64,000 nucleotides of DNA, taken from assembly GCA_021769425.1 (NCBI GenBank), contig JAETSX010000021.1, positions 1 through 64,000 on the forward strand, given 5' to 3'. The notes beneath the pieces were generated by a model. The model had not been told where the DNA came from, made no database searches, and saw nothing but the letters and a program-made list of their open reading frames with translations. Each line of letters starts with the position of its first letter. Positions within the stretch are counted from its first letter, which is position 1. Made by a program: the position numbers and the translations under genes. This DNA comes from Eubacterium sp. Its GTDB lineage: Bacteria > Bacillota > Clostridia > Lachnospirales > Lachnospiraceae. Below, in pieces: positions 52,809 through 60,735 of the stretch.

Positions 52809-53240
52809 TCAAATCGTAAGTCCCAGGCTTGCCATGTGCTCTGCGATTTCTTCCACATCATCGTATTCATTGGTATCCTGCCATCTGTCTTTACTCCAGA
52901 TTTCGATATGGTTCACTACGCCTGCCAAAACAACTTCTTTCTCAATTCCGGCAAATTCCCTGAGGTTTGCCGGAAGCAGTACACGCCCCTGTTTGTCCAC
53001 TTCACAGGTTGCCGCACCTGCAAAGAAAAATCTTGCAAACTTACGGGCTTCTTTGGAGAACTGTGATACTTCTCTGAACTTGGTTTCCATAAGCTTCCAC
53101 TCTTCACCGGAATACACGAATAAGCATCCATCCAGTCCCTTTGTCACAACAAATTCATCTCCCAGCAATTCTCTGAATTTGGATGGAACTATCAGTCTGC
53201 CCTTTGTATCAACTGTGTGATTGTATTCACCCATGAACAT
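52809..53240 (-). CDS. mraZ: Transcriptional regulator MraZ
   Basis: DNA-binding AbrB-like regulator of the dcw cluster. The 143-residue protein has two repeats of the MraZ fold, seen as DTKGRLIVPSKFRE and DKQGRVLLPANLRE, each with the DxxGR motif. I choose ATG 53240 (MFMGEYNHTVD, matching the family start) with AAGGTG 6 nt upstream; two ATGs just before it are too close to that site. An array of MraZ-type boxes sits directly upstream. Confidence 0.96.
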   Translation of the reverse strand: MFMGEYNHTVDTKGRLIVPSKFRELLGDEFVVTKGLDGCLFVYSGEEWKLMETKFREVSQFSKEARKFARFFFAGAATCEVDKQGRVLLPANLREFAGIEKEVVLAGVVNHIEIWSKDRWQDTNEYDDVEEIAEHMASLGLTI

Positions 53241-53292
53241 AGACATCACCTTCTGCCAGAAAGGATAGGGGAATTTACTTTGTGGGAGCCGC

Positions 53293-53350
53293 CCACATTA
53301 TGTTCCACTTATTCACCACTTATCACCCTTTTCTACCACTTCTCTCCACT
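53293..53350 (-). promoter_or_regulatory. MraZ operator: phased GTGG boxes
   Basis: On the minus strand AGTGG or its variant AGGG occurs at 53350-53346, 53340-53336, 53330-53326 (AAGGG), 53320-53316 and 53309-53305, i.e. with a 10-, 10-, 10- and 11-bp step, followed by GTGGG at 53297-53293. MraZ is known to bind short direct repeats of this sort upstream of its own gene. The array begins at the predicted transcription start. Confidence 0.75.
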
Positions 53351-53358
53351 TTTATTAC

Positions 53359-53387
53359 ATTCTAGCCTATCACAGACAAAAAAGCAA
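53359..53387 (-). promoter_or_regulatory. dcw cluster promoter
   Basis: Minus strand TTGCTT (53387-53382), 17-bp spacer, TAGAAT (53364-53359). Transcription would start near 53352, immediately in front of the MraZ box array. Confidence 0.75.
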
Positions 53388-53485
53388 TAGTAAATTTGTA
53401 AAATCCCATATGCCCCGCTTAGCTTTGATGTAAGGTGTATGATTGTCAATTCCGCTAAAAACCTGTCTATTTCTGTTTTTTTCAT

Positions 53486-53525
53486 AAAAAAAGAAGGTAA
53501 GTGAATTTTCACTTTCCTTCTTTTT
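53486..53525 (-). terminator. Terminator of the CZB chemoreceptor gene
   Basis: Minus strand AAGAAGGAAAGTGAA pairs with TTCACTTACCTTCTT and runs into seven T. It lies between the chemoreceptor stop and the dcw promoter, isolating the cluster. Confidence 0.85.
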
Positions 53526-53576
53526 CCCTGCCGCGGGACAAAGCCCCACTTTCTAATATCAGAATAAATGCTCTCT

Positions 53577-54935
53577 TTAATTTCCTGCAATCTGGAGCAT
53601 TTTCTCCATATCTGCAATCAGTTCTCTGGAATATTCTTCCGCTGCCCGGCATACCTGTTCTGCCTTGACATAATCCTCATTAAACAATGCGTTGATCACG
53701 TCAGAACCAAATCCATGGAACTTCTTATGTTTCTCAGCCAATCCATCCCAAATCTCGTGGATTCCAGGTATCTCCGGCGTAATGGAATAATAAAAGTGTC
53801 CGAATCCGCATTTGGAGGAATCCAACTGCAAGGGTACAATCACCCGCTCCCTGACCATTTTCTCCAGATTCTTAATCCAGCCGCGGTGCGCATTGATGGC
53901 ATTCTGCACATATCGGCAGAATTCTGCATTCTTCATATGGAAAAAACTGTCATTGGACATTTGTCCCATCTGCTTGACTGCAGAATCCAGGGTTTCCTCA
54001 ATCTCCACAACCGGCTCTGTTGCCTTCATCAGTTCGTTTCCAATCTCACGCATAAAATCTGTGCTGTTTCTCAGCTGATTCTCCATCTCAGCCATGGTGC
54101 TGCTGATTTCTTCACTGACCGCTGCAAGAGAAGTGACAGATTCGCTGACCTTTGACACATGTCTTTGATTCTCATCATTCAATTCCCATACATTCCCGAT
54201 CTTCTCAGTCATAGTTCCAAGAGCATCTATGGTATTCGTGGTGCTCCCGGCGCTCTTCTGGGACGCTCCCCGGATTCCTTCCACAAACTCTCCCATATCG
54301 CCGGTCAGCTTCTGGGTCTGCTCTGCCAAAGCGCGGATCTCATCTGCCACTACGGCAAATCCCCGCCCTGCTTTTCCTGCTCTTGCGGCCTCAATGGAGG
54401 CATTCAACGCAAGAAGATTGGTCTGCATGGAAATGGACTCTATCCCGGCAATGACCTCGTTCATATTATTAATGACATCCAGCAGTTCATCCATATCCTT
54501 GCGCATCTCTTTGGAAACTTCAATAGCCTGGGCGGAAAGATCTCGAATGGAGGTAAGTTCCTGCTGTCCTTTCTCTATCTTTTGATAGACTTCTTCTGTC
54601 TCTTCCGACACCCTGATAATCGTATTGGTCAACTGCTCCAGGGAATTGTTTCCTTCCAACTCTGAATGTTCTCCCGAGGCTCCGAAAATTACCTCTGTCG
54701 CTTTCGCCACATTATGGGATATTTCAAGAATCTTGTCTGTTTCATGCTGTACTGTTAAGTCCAGAGAACTAATCTGCATCACTGCCTTAATGTTTTTCTC
54801 AAAAATCTCTGCAAATTGATCCCTGTTATGTACCAGCCGCTGATACATGATGCTTAACTCCGGTTCCCCCGCGTAATTGTCATCCCTCAGCTCTGAAATT
54901 GATTTCACCAGCTTTTTTGTTTTTCCAAGTCCCAT
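53577..54935 (-). CDS. Soluble methyl-accepting chemotaxis-type protein with CZB domain
   Basis: This 452-residue cytoplasmic receptor has no membrane segment. The central MCP signalling domain has the conserved tip [20 protein letters not shown] followed by [17 protein letters not shown]. The C-terminus (about 335-440) is a chemoreceptor zinc-binding domain: [24 protein letters not shown] and [17 protein letters not shown] give the His-Cys-His-His set. CZB domains sense zinc or oxidants such as hypochlorous acid. No chemotaxis or flagellar gene is nearby. It is monocistronic with its own terminator. Confidence 0.88.
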   Translation of the reverse strand: MGLGKTKKLVKSISELRDDNYAGEPELSIMYQRLVHNRDQFAEIFEKNIKAVMQISSLDLTVQHETDKILEISHNVAKATEVIFGASGEHSELEGNNSLEQLTNTIIRVSEETEEVYQKIEKGQQELTSIRDLSAQAIEVSKEMRKDMDELLDVINNMNEVIAGIESISMQTNLLALNASIEAARAGKAGRGFAVVADEIRALAEQTQKLTGDMGEFVEGIRGASQKSAGSTTNTIDALGTMTEKIGNVWELNDENQRHVSKVSESVTSLAAVSEEISSTMAEMENQLRNSTDFMREIGNELMKATEPVVEIEETLDSAVKQMGQMSNDSFFHMKNAEFCRYVQNAINAHRGWIKNLEKMVRERVIVPLQLDSSKCGFGHFYYSITPEIPGIHEIWDGLAEKHKKFHGFGSDVINALFNEDYVKAEQVCRAAEEYSRELIADMEKMLQIAGN

Positions 54936-55173
54936 ATCATGCCCTCGTTTTCTGAAATAATATCATTTCTTATAAGATGGTATTCACTTTATATTCTTTA
55001 TCAAATATCGTCAAATGTCAATATTTTTTTTATATTTTTAACAGAAAGACAGAGCTGAGTTCCGTTTCATCCCATCTCATGAACCTTCCCTCAGCTCTGC
55101 TTTCTCCCCTTGGAAGCGCCAACGATCATGGGCGCCTCCCTTATTCTGTTGTTACTTAGTTCAGCCGCTCTCT

Positions 55174-55335
55174 CTACAGCTGAACTTCTTCTTTGCATTG
55201 CATGTAGGTTTCGATCAGCTTGTCCAATTGGAGACTCATCTGATAACACTCAGGCGTCCAGATGTTCTTCCCTGCCTCTACATCCAATGCTTTCCGTTTA
55301 ATCTCAATCTCTCTCACCAGCTCTGACATATTCAT
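55174..55335 (-). CDS. Spo0E-like aspartyl-phosphate phosphatase
   Basis: A 53-residue peptide started at 55335, where AAAAGGAGCATAAG gives the ribosome site. It has the Spo0E pattern: LVREIEIKRKALD followed by YQMSLQLDKLIETYMQ, matching the S-x-x-LDxLI-x-Y motif of the family. Such proteins remove phosphate from Spo0A~P and hold back sporulation. The fit to this spore former is good. The longer reading frame upstream lacks homology. Confidence 0.75.
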   Translation of the reverse strand: MNMSELVREIEIKRKALDVEAGKNIWTPECYQMSLQLDKLIETYMQCKEEVQL

Positions 55336-55462
55336 CTTATGCTCCTTTTTCTCCCCTCCTCCATATTGTATAATCTTTGGAGAAAAAAAGCAAACGAAAA
55401 TCGCCATTTTTTTACAGGACATTTCGACATAAAATACTTTTTTTCGACAATTCCCCTATCTC

Positions 55463-56065
55463 TTAGCTTGCAGCAGCCATAACCTGAGGCTCTGAATCCC
55501 TATTTATCAGCCGGATTACGGCTACAACCACCTGATGGCACAATGTCACAATATGTCGACAATCATCTTCGACAGAATTCTTCAATTTCACGTAAGTTTC
55601 GTGAGTTTTCCGGATAAAATTACAAATATCTGCCGTACTGTTTAAATTTATCACAGAAAGTCGAACCCACTCGCTGTTTTTCTCCGCCTCGCCGCTGGCG
55701 ATGTATTCCTTCAGCCCCCGCTTCAGCTGTTCCTCATAAATGCAGTGATCCTTTAAATTCCCCGGATAATGAGGATTGTGAGGAAAAGTAAAATAATCTG
55801 CTATGTAATGAATCACTTCTCCCAGGTTGCGGTAAAACACCCTCATATTAATCTGAGAGTTCTTCTGACGCTCCACCAGTTCCTCTAATTCATGCTGCAC
55901 CTTTGGAAACGTTCCTTCCATTTCATGTTTCACAGTGATAAATGAAGGCTTGCAGTCCGGGAGGATACTCCCTAAGTAAAATGCCTTCTTATGCTTATTA
56001 AGTTCCTGTTCTCCCAAACTGTCAACAATATATTTCGCCAATGATATATGAGATTTCTTTCTCAA
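55463..56065 (-). CDS. Zinc-dependent phospholipase C-like protein
   Basis: A 200-residue protein resembling the zinc-dependent phospholipase C/S1-P1 nuclease fold: HISLAKYIVDSLG, AFYLGSILPDCKPSF, LGEVIHYIADYFTFPHN and DHCIYEEQLKRGL supply the His/Asp metal ligands. Unlike secreted toxins it has no signal peptide, so it is an intracellular relative of unknown substrate. The start is TTG 56065 with GGAGGATTACA. It is monocistronic between the Spo0E-like and DUF1540 genes. Confidence 0.7.
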   Translation of the reverse strand: MRKKSHISLAKYIVDSLGEQELNKHKKAFYLGSILPDCKPSFITVKHEMEGTFPKVQHELEELVERQKNSQINMRVFYRNLGEVIHYIADYFTFPHNPHYPGNLKDHCIYEEQLKRGLKEYIASGEAEKNSEWVRLSVINLNSTADICNFIRKTHETYVKLKNSVEDDCRHIVTLCHQVVVAVIRLINRDSEPQVMAAAS

Positions 56066-56169
56066 TGTAATCCTCCATATGCTATGTACCTGTGCTTCTT
56101 CCTATAATTATATTCGCTACATCCGCATACTTTACAGGTTCTGTATGCAAAGATGCTGTTATGCAATGC

Positions 56170-56225
56170 AAAAACAGGAAGAAGAATACCAATCAACGCT
56201 ACAGTTTCATTCTACTTCCTGTTTT
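56170..56225 (-). terminator. Terminator of the DUF1540 gene
   Basis: Minus strand AAAACAGGAAGTAGAAT pairs with ATTCTTCTTCCTGTTTTT across a 21-nt loop and ends in a T-run. Confidence 0.75.
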
Positions 56226-56337
56226 CTTATATTACAAGCATTTTTTTTAATTTCACATACTTTTCGTATTTTTATACATTTTTTTACAATTTTGTCTGTG
56301 TTCCCTCATACAGTCGAGGGTTCCAACACTATCCTGC

Positions 56338-56655
56338 CTATTTGCAGTGACAGTCAAAACTTGCGCATTCTGTTTCCCCGCAGCTGCATGCATTGCTTCC
56401 GGCAATTCCGATTTCGTTAGCGCTGCATTTGCAGTTATCATTAAAGCTGCAGTTTGTTGCCCGGCACTTAACATCTGTGTCCTTACTTGCGTGTCCCACA
56501 GAGTTCATCATATTTCCGGTTCTCTCCCGGAAACTTTCGCAGCAGGTCTCATTGGGTCTGGATGCATCCTGGCCTCCGATGGTAATATCCCCTTTGGAAC
56601 AAAGCTGTTCTTCATTGTACATACAGTTTTTTACTGAACATTTTAACTGAGTCAT
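56338..56655 (-). CDS. Protein with two DUF1540 domains
   Basis: A 105-residue cysteine-rich cytoplasmic protein with two tandem DUF1540 units. The first is CSVKNCMYNEEQLCSKGDI with a following TCCESF; the second is CRATNCSFNDNCKCSANEI with ECASFDC. Each has four cysteines in C-x4-C-x6/7-C...C spacing, suggesting metal binding. The family is frequent in Clostridia, many of them spore formers; its function is not known. AAAGGAGATTTAAA precedes the ATG. Confidence 0.85.
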   Translation of the reverse strand: MTQLKCSVKNCMYNEEQLCSKGDITIGGQDASRPNETCCESFRERTGNMMNSVGHASKDTDVKCRATNCSFNDNCKCSANEIGIAGSNACSCGETECASFDCHCK

Positions 56656-56780
56656 TTTAAATCTCCTTTCTTACAGCAACAATCGTACAGCGGATGTTTC
56701 GCTTCTTTTAACTCACCATCCGCTGTATTAGTATTTGAAAATTTAAAATGAATTATGCATGGAACCACCTTAAGCTTATA

Positions 56781-58751
56781 TCACTTTTGGGACTCTTCCG
56801 CCATTTCCTCTCTGCGGATTTCTTTTGTGCGGATTTCCCTGGAGATTTGTTCTATAAAATCTCCAAGAGGCTTCACGCCCTCATCGCCTGCAAACCTGCT
56901 TCTGACAGACACAGTCTGGTCTGCCTCTTCCTGCTGTCCCACAACCAACATATAAGGTATTTTTTCCAGCCTGCTCTCTCTGATTTTGTATCCGATTTTT
57001 TCGGAACGGTTATCTACTGTGCAGAGGATTCCGTTTTTCTTCAGTTCTTTTTCCACTTTCTCTGCATAAACTTCATATTTATCGGAAATCGGCAGCACTC
57101 TGACCTGTTCCGGACACAGCCAGGTGGGGAATTTACCGGCATATTTCTCAATCAGCCATGCCAGCGTTCTTTCGTAACAGCCCATGGAAGTTCTGTGGAT
57201 AATGTAAGGCCGTACCTTATCCCCGTTTTGATCGATATAGTACATATCAAACTGCTCCGCCAGCAGCGCATCCCACTGAATGGTAATCATGGTGTCTTCT
57301 TTTCCGTATACATTTTTGGCATTGATATCAATCTTAGGCCCATAAAATGCCGCTTCTCCCACATCTTCTGTGTAATTGATTTCCAGTTCATCCATTATTT
57401 CCCGCATATGCTGCTGGGTTTCCTCCCAGACCTCTGGTTCCCCGATGTATTTTTCCCGGTTCTCCGGATCCCATTTGGACAGATGGTACGTCACGTCCTC
57501 TTCCACGCCCAGGGTAGACAGACAATATTTCGCCAATGCAATGCACTTTTTGAATTCCTCTACCATCTGATCCGGACGTACGATCAGGTGACCCTCAGAA
57601 ATGGTAAACTGGCGGACCCGGGTCAGCCCATGCATTTCTCCGGAATCCTCATTGCGGAACAAGGTGGAAGTCTCGCCGTAACGCAGAGGAAGATCGCGGT
57701 AGGAATGCTGCTCTGCCTTGTATACATAATACTGGAAAGGGCAGGTCATGGGACGCAGCGCCAGCACTTCCTTATCCTTTTCCTTATCTCCCAGCACAAA
57801 CATGCCGTCTGTATAGTGATCCCAGTGTCCGGAAATTTTATACAGATCAGATTTTGCCATCAAAGGGGTCTTGGTGCGGATATAGCCCCACTCATTATCC
57901 TCTAAGTCTTCAATCCACCGCTGCATGGTCTGGATAATTTTGGCTCCCCTGGGCATTAACAGGGGAAGTCCCTGTCCAATCACATCCACCGTGGTAAACA
58001 GCTTCATTTCCCGGCCCAGCTTGTTATGATCCCGCTTTTTGATGTCCTCTAAATGCTCCAGATATGCGTTCAATTCCTCTTTCGTTGCAAAAGCGGTGCC
58101 GTAGATTCTCTGAAGCTGGGCTCTGTCAGAATCTCCCCGCCAGTAAGCCATGGAAGATGAAATCAGCTTAAACGCTTTAATGGGCTTTGTGCTCATCAGA
58201 TGGGGGCCTGCACAGAGATCGGTAAACCCTTCGCCCTGCTTATAAAAGGAAATCTCTGCATCCTCCGGCAGATCCTCTATCAGCTCCACCTTATAGGGTT
58301 CTTCCCGTTCTTTCATCAATTGGATGGCCTCCGCCCTGGGCAGGGTAAACTTCTCCAGCCGATTGCCCTCTTTGATAATCTTCTTCATCTCTTTTTCCAA
58401 ATTGTCCAAATCTTCTCTGGAAAACGGCTCTGCTTCAAAATCATAGTAGAAACCTTCATCAATGGAAGGGCCGATTGCCAGCTTCGCATTGGGGAACAGC
58501 CGCTTTACCGCCTCTGCCAGCACATGGGAACAGGTGTGGCGGACGGTACGGATTCCTTCCGGGTCTTTCTGGGTGAGAAGATTCAGTCCGCAATCGCGGT
58601 CAAGGACTGTCCGCAGATCCATCACTGTTTTGTCCACTTCGCCGACGCAGGCCATGCGGGCCAGACCTTCGCTGATATCCAGCGCAATGTCATAGATACT
58701 CTTTGGTTCACTGTATTCCTTTACAGAACCGTCTTTTAATGTAATTTTCAT
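56781..58751 (-). CDS. thrS: Threonyl-tRNA synthetase
   Basis: Class II synthetase that charges tRNA-Thr. The 656 residues contain the TGS domain, the editing domain with HTCSHVLAEAVKRLFP, and GFYYDFE. The catalytic core has LPLRYGETSTLFRNEDSGEMHGLTRVRQFTISEGH cut here to its known parts (motif 2), and the anticodon-binding domain is C-terminal. A T-box riboswitch stands upstream, with a small membrane-protein gene between. GGAGCAG precedes the ATG. Confidence 0.97.
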   Translation of the reverse strand: MKITLKDGSVKEYSEPKSIYDIALDISEGLARMACVGEVDKTVMDLRTVLDRDCGLNLLTQKDPEGIRTVRHTCSHVLAEAVKRLFPNAKLAIGPSIDEGFYYDFEAEPFSREDLDNLEKEMKKIIKEGNRLEKFTLPRAEAIQLMKEREEPYKVELIEDLPEDAEISFYKQGEGFTDLCAGPHLMSTKPIKAFKLISSSMAYWRGDSDRAQLQRIYGTAFATKEELNAYLEHLEDIKKRDHNKLGREMKLFTTVDVIGQGLPLLMPRGAKIIQTMQRWIEDLEDNEWGYIRTKTPLMAKSDLYKISGHWDHYTDGMFVLGDKEKDKEVLALRPMTCPFQYYVYKAEQHSYRDLPLRYGETSTLFRNEDSGEMHGLTRVRQFTISEGHLIVRPDQMVEEFKKCIALAKYCLSTLGVEEDVTYHLSKWDPENREKYIGEPEVWEETQQHMREIMDELEINYTEDVGEAAFYGPKIDINAKNVYGKEDTMITIQWDALLAEQFDMYYIDQNGDKVRPYIIHRTSMGCYERTLAWLIEKYAGKFPTWLCPEQVRVLPISDKYEVYAEKVEKELKKNGILCTVDNRSEKIGYKIRESRLEKIPYMLVVGQQEEADQTVSVRSRFAGDEGVKPLGDFIEQISREIRTKEIRREEMAEESQK

Positions 58752-58782
58752 CTCTTACTGCTCCTTTTTCTGCCTTTTCATA

Positions 58783-59070
58783 CTAAAAAGAAAGTTCTTC
58801 CTCTTCCATATCCTCCATACAATCCATCTCTTCCATATCGTCCGAATCCTCCCATTCATCAAAGACATCGTCCGAATATTCATTCCCGTTATTGGTATTG
58901 TCACTGCCGTTATGGGAACCAATAGTAGTATGTTTGATTCGTTTGGGGGCAAACACAAATCCTATGACAATTCCTCCTAACAGGCTGGCGGCAATGGTCA
59001 GAACATATTCTTTCTTTGTCATCGCCACAACATCAGTTAACGTTTGGGTCCATTCTTTCATTTTGCACAT
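58783..59070 (-). CDS. Small membrane protein between T-box and thrS
   Basis: A 95-residue protein with one membrane helix (LTIAASLLGGIVIGFVFAP, about 24-42), a basic flank (KRIKH) and a strongly acidic C-terminal tail (repeated EE/DD/ME). It resembles YtxH-like single-span proteins only in layout. AAAGGAGAATAATT precedes ATG 59070. It is 31 bp upstream of thrS and downstream of the T-box terminator, so its synthesis should rise with threonine starvation. Function unknown. Confidence 0.65.
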   Translation of the reverse strand: MCKMKEWTQTLTDVVAMTKKEYVLTIAASLLGGIVIGFVFAPKRIKHTTIGSHNGSDNTNNGNEYSDDVFDEWEDSDDMEEMDCMEDMEEEELSF

Positions 59071-59150
59071 AATTATTCTCCTTTCCTGTCAGCGGCGCTC
59101 CTGCATAAAAATGCCGCCTTATACACTGTCTCCCAAGGTTTCAGCAATAT

Positions 59151-59445
59151 AAAATCCCACGCAATACAACATCAGCCGTACTGCATGGGACGTATCAACG
59201 CGGTTCCACCCTGCTTGCTTTGTCTTATTATAACAAAACCTCTCATTCTGACGATAACGGAGTCACCGGGCCTTGGCCGCTCCAGGGTGGTCTTGGGCTG
59301 TTTCCTGCCAAACCGCTTCCAGCTCCCGAACAATTCCTGTTCTTCGGCGGTTCTCTCTGCCTGTTTTCTTAATAAACTTCCATCATGCTCAGCCTGCCGT
59401 CTGGCGAGCCGCATGGCCATCCATGCTGTGAAAGTCGAAGACTTT
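59151..59445 (-). promoter_or_regulatory. T-box riboswitch (threonine)
   Basis: Minus strand: the canonical T-box AGGGTGGAACCGCG is at 59212-59199. It is followed by a terminator hairpin (TCCCATGC...GCGTGGGATTTT, 59190-59151). About 230 nt of structured leader precede it, including an AGAGAGAACC segment. ACC at 59291-59289 followed by A is a plausible threonine specifier codon. Uncharged tRNA-Thr would stabilise the antiterminator and allow expression of the downstream membrane protein and thrS. Confidence 0.85.
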
Positions 59446-59488
59446 CATAGTAGATATTGTTTCCTAACAATCTATTCGGAATTTAGAA

Positions 59489-59594
59489 ATTGCCAGATAG
59501 ACAACCTCACCGGGGAATACGCAATCACCCGCAGACGCAGGCGCCGCAAGGGGCCGTGCCCGGCGCAGATAGCGAAATCGATCGCCGTCTATCT
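59489..59594 (+). repeat. GC-rich intergenic repeat, second copy
   Basis: Starts ATTGCCAGATAGAC and contains GCCGCAAGGGGCCGTGCCC then GGCGCAGATAGC, closely matching 17856-17945. The ends GATAGAC (59497-59503) and GTCTATC (59587-59593) form an inverted repeat. It lies upstream of the T-box leader. Nothing else gene-like was seen in 59446-59763. Confidence 0.7.
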
Positions 59595-59763
59595 ATGAAA
59601 TTAAGAAAACCCAGCATTCCACAGCTTACTCTTCCTGTCAACGCTTTTGCTTATTGTATGCCAACAGCTTTCCATGAGCCGGAGATGCCAAAAACAGCCG
59701 TTTACTCCTGGCCGGAACTTCTGCTTTCTATACTATAATCTATTTTTCCCCATCTGTAAAGGA

Positions 59764-60270
59764 CTATTTATTCTTTCCGCAGCACTTTTTATATTTTTTC
59801 CCGCTGCCGCAGGGACAGGGATCGTTGGGGTAAACTTTATCCTCTTTGATAATTGTGCCGGACTTTTTCTGTTCCAGATACAGCCTGCGCCTGGTTTCCT
59901 CATCATAAATCTTCTCCCACTGGGGAAGCTCATATAGCCAGTCCGCCTTGGCATCCACCATATTCTTGTATAACTTCTCCTTATCAAATGCCAGGCTGAC
60001 ATGGGTGTCCTCTTCCATCTCTTCAATGGGATTGGGGGTTATCAGGCTGTCATTGATGCCGTCTAAAAATCCTGTCATATCCATAATGGACAGTTCATAT
60101 TTCTCTGCCAGTTCTTTTACCGTGCCCTCCACAGCCTGATCCGGCTCTTCTAGCAATTTCTCATAAACTCCTTTTTCCAGAAGAAAGTATCTCTGCCAGA
60201 ATTTCTGAAGTTCCCCTTTATTCGTTTCCTGATTGTATGCAATTTTTTTCCACTGTTCTAATAATGCCAT
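59764..60270 (-). CDS. SEC-C metal-binding-motif protein
   Basis: A 168-residue cytoplasmic protein whose C-terminus is a SEC-C zinc motif, [17 protein letters not shown], as found at the end of SecA and in many stand-alone proteins. The first 140 residues are helical, acidic and without a recognised catalytic site. The start at 60270 (MALLEQWKK) is favoured because the upstream ATG sits inside the AAAGGATGG ribosome site. It is monocistronic. Function unknown. Confidence 0.8.
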   Translation of the reverse strand: MALLEQWKKIAYNQETNKGELQKFWQRYFLLEKGVYEKLLEEPDQAVEGTVKELAEKYELSIMDMTGFLDGINDSLITPNPIEEMEEDTHVSLAFDKEKLYKNMVDAKADWLYELPQWEKIYDEETRRRLYLEQKKSGTIIKEDKVYPNDPCPCGSGKKYKKCCGKNK

Positions 60271-60403
60271 TTTAAATACCATCCTTTGTCACTATTCTTG
60301 GCGCCTGCTGATACAGGCTTTCCATAGTATAACTCATTTTCTCTGTTTTTTCAAAGGGTTTTTTGAAAAGCCCGGCAAAAACCAGGCAGGAGCCGCTGAA
60401 TAA

Positions 60404-60528
60404 CATCCGCCCTGGCATACAGCACATCGAAAAAAAATAAAAATCAGACTTTTGCAGATGGATTTGGAGCATCCGCCCTGACATACAGCACGTCGAAATC
60501 CCCTGTCTGCATTAGCCAGACAGGGGAT
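60404..60528. repeat. 29-bp direct repeat and strong hairpin
   Basis: CATCCGCCCTGGCATACAGC plus nine bases (60404-60432) recurs at 60470-60498 with two changes. The second copy runs into a perfect 12-bp stem, ATCCCCTGTCTG / CAGACAGGGGAT (60498-60528). No ORF is credible in 60283-60735; weaker hairpins occur at about 60551-60575. Confidence 0.75.
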
Positions 60529-60696
60529 TCTAAAAAGGGGAGGATAAGTATTTAACCTTATCTTTGGTTCAAAGCATTTTGCTTTACCGAGCAGGACAAG
60601 TGGGGGCTTTGTCCCTTTCGGATGATAATAGTATAAACGGTTTTTCTTTCTTTATTCAAAAATTTAAAAAAAATTACTATTTTTCTGACGGCTGTG

Positions 60697-60703
60697 TTAG
60701 AAT
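60697..60703 (+). promoter_or_regulatory. Extended -10 promoter of the spermidine-synthase-like gene
   Basis: TGTTAGAAT (60695-60703) is an extended -10 element, 33 bp before the ATG; no good -35 is visible. Transcription would start near 60710, leaving a leader of about 25 nt with AAGGTGG. Confidence 0.45.
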
Positions 60704-60735
60704 AGGAATAAAATTATAAATAAAGGTGGTAACTT

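Noticed and set aside
56748-57905. Long plus-strand ORF (385 codons) antisense to thrS
   Set aside because: It lies wholly opposite conserved thrS codons and has no recognisable protein motif or ribosome site; a shadow frame.
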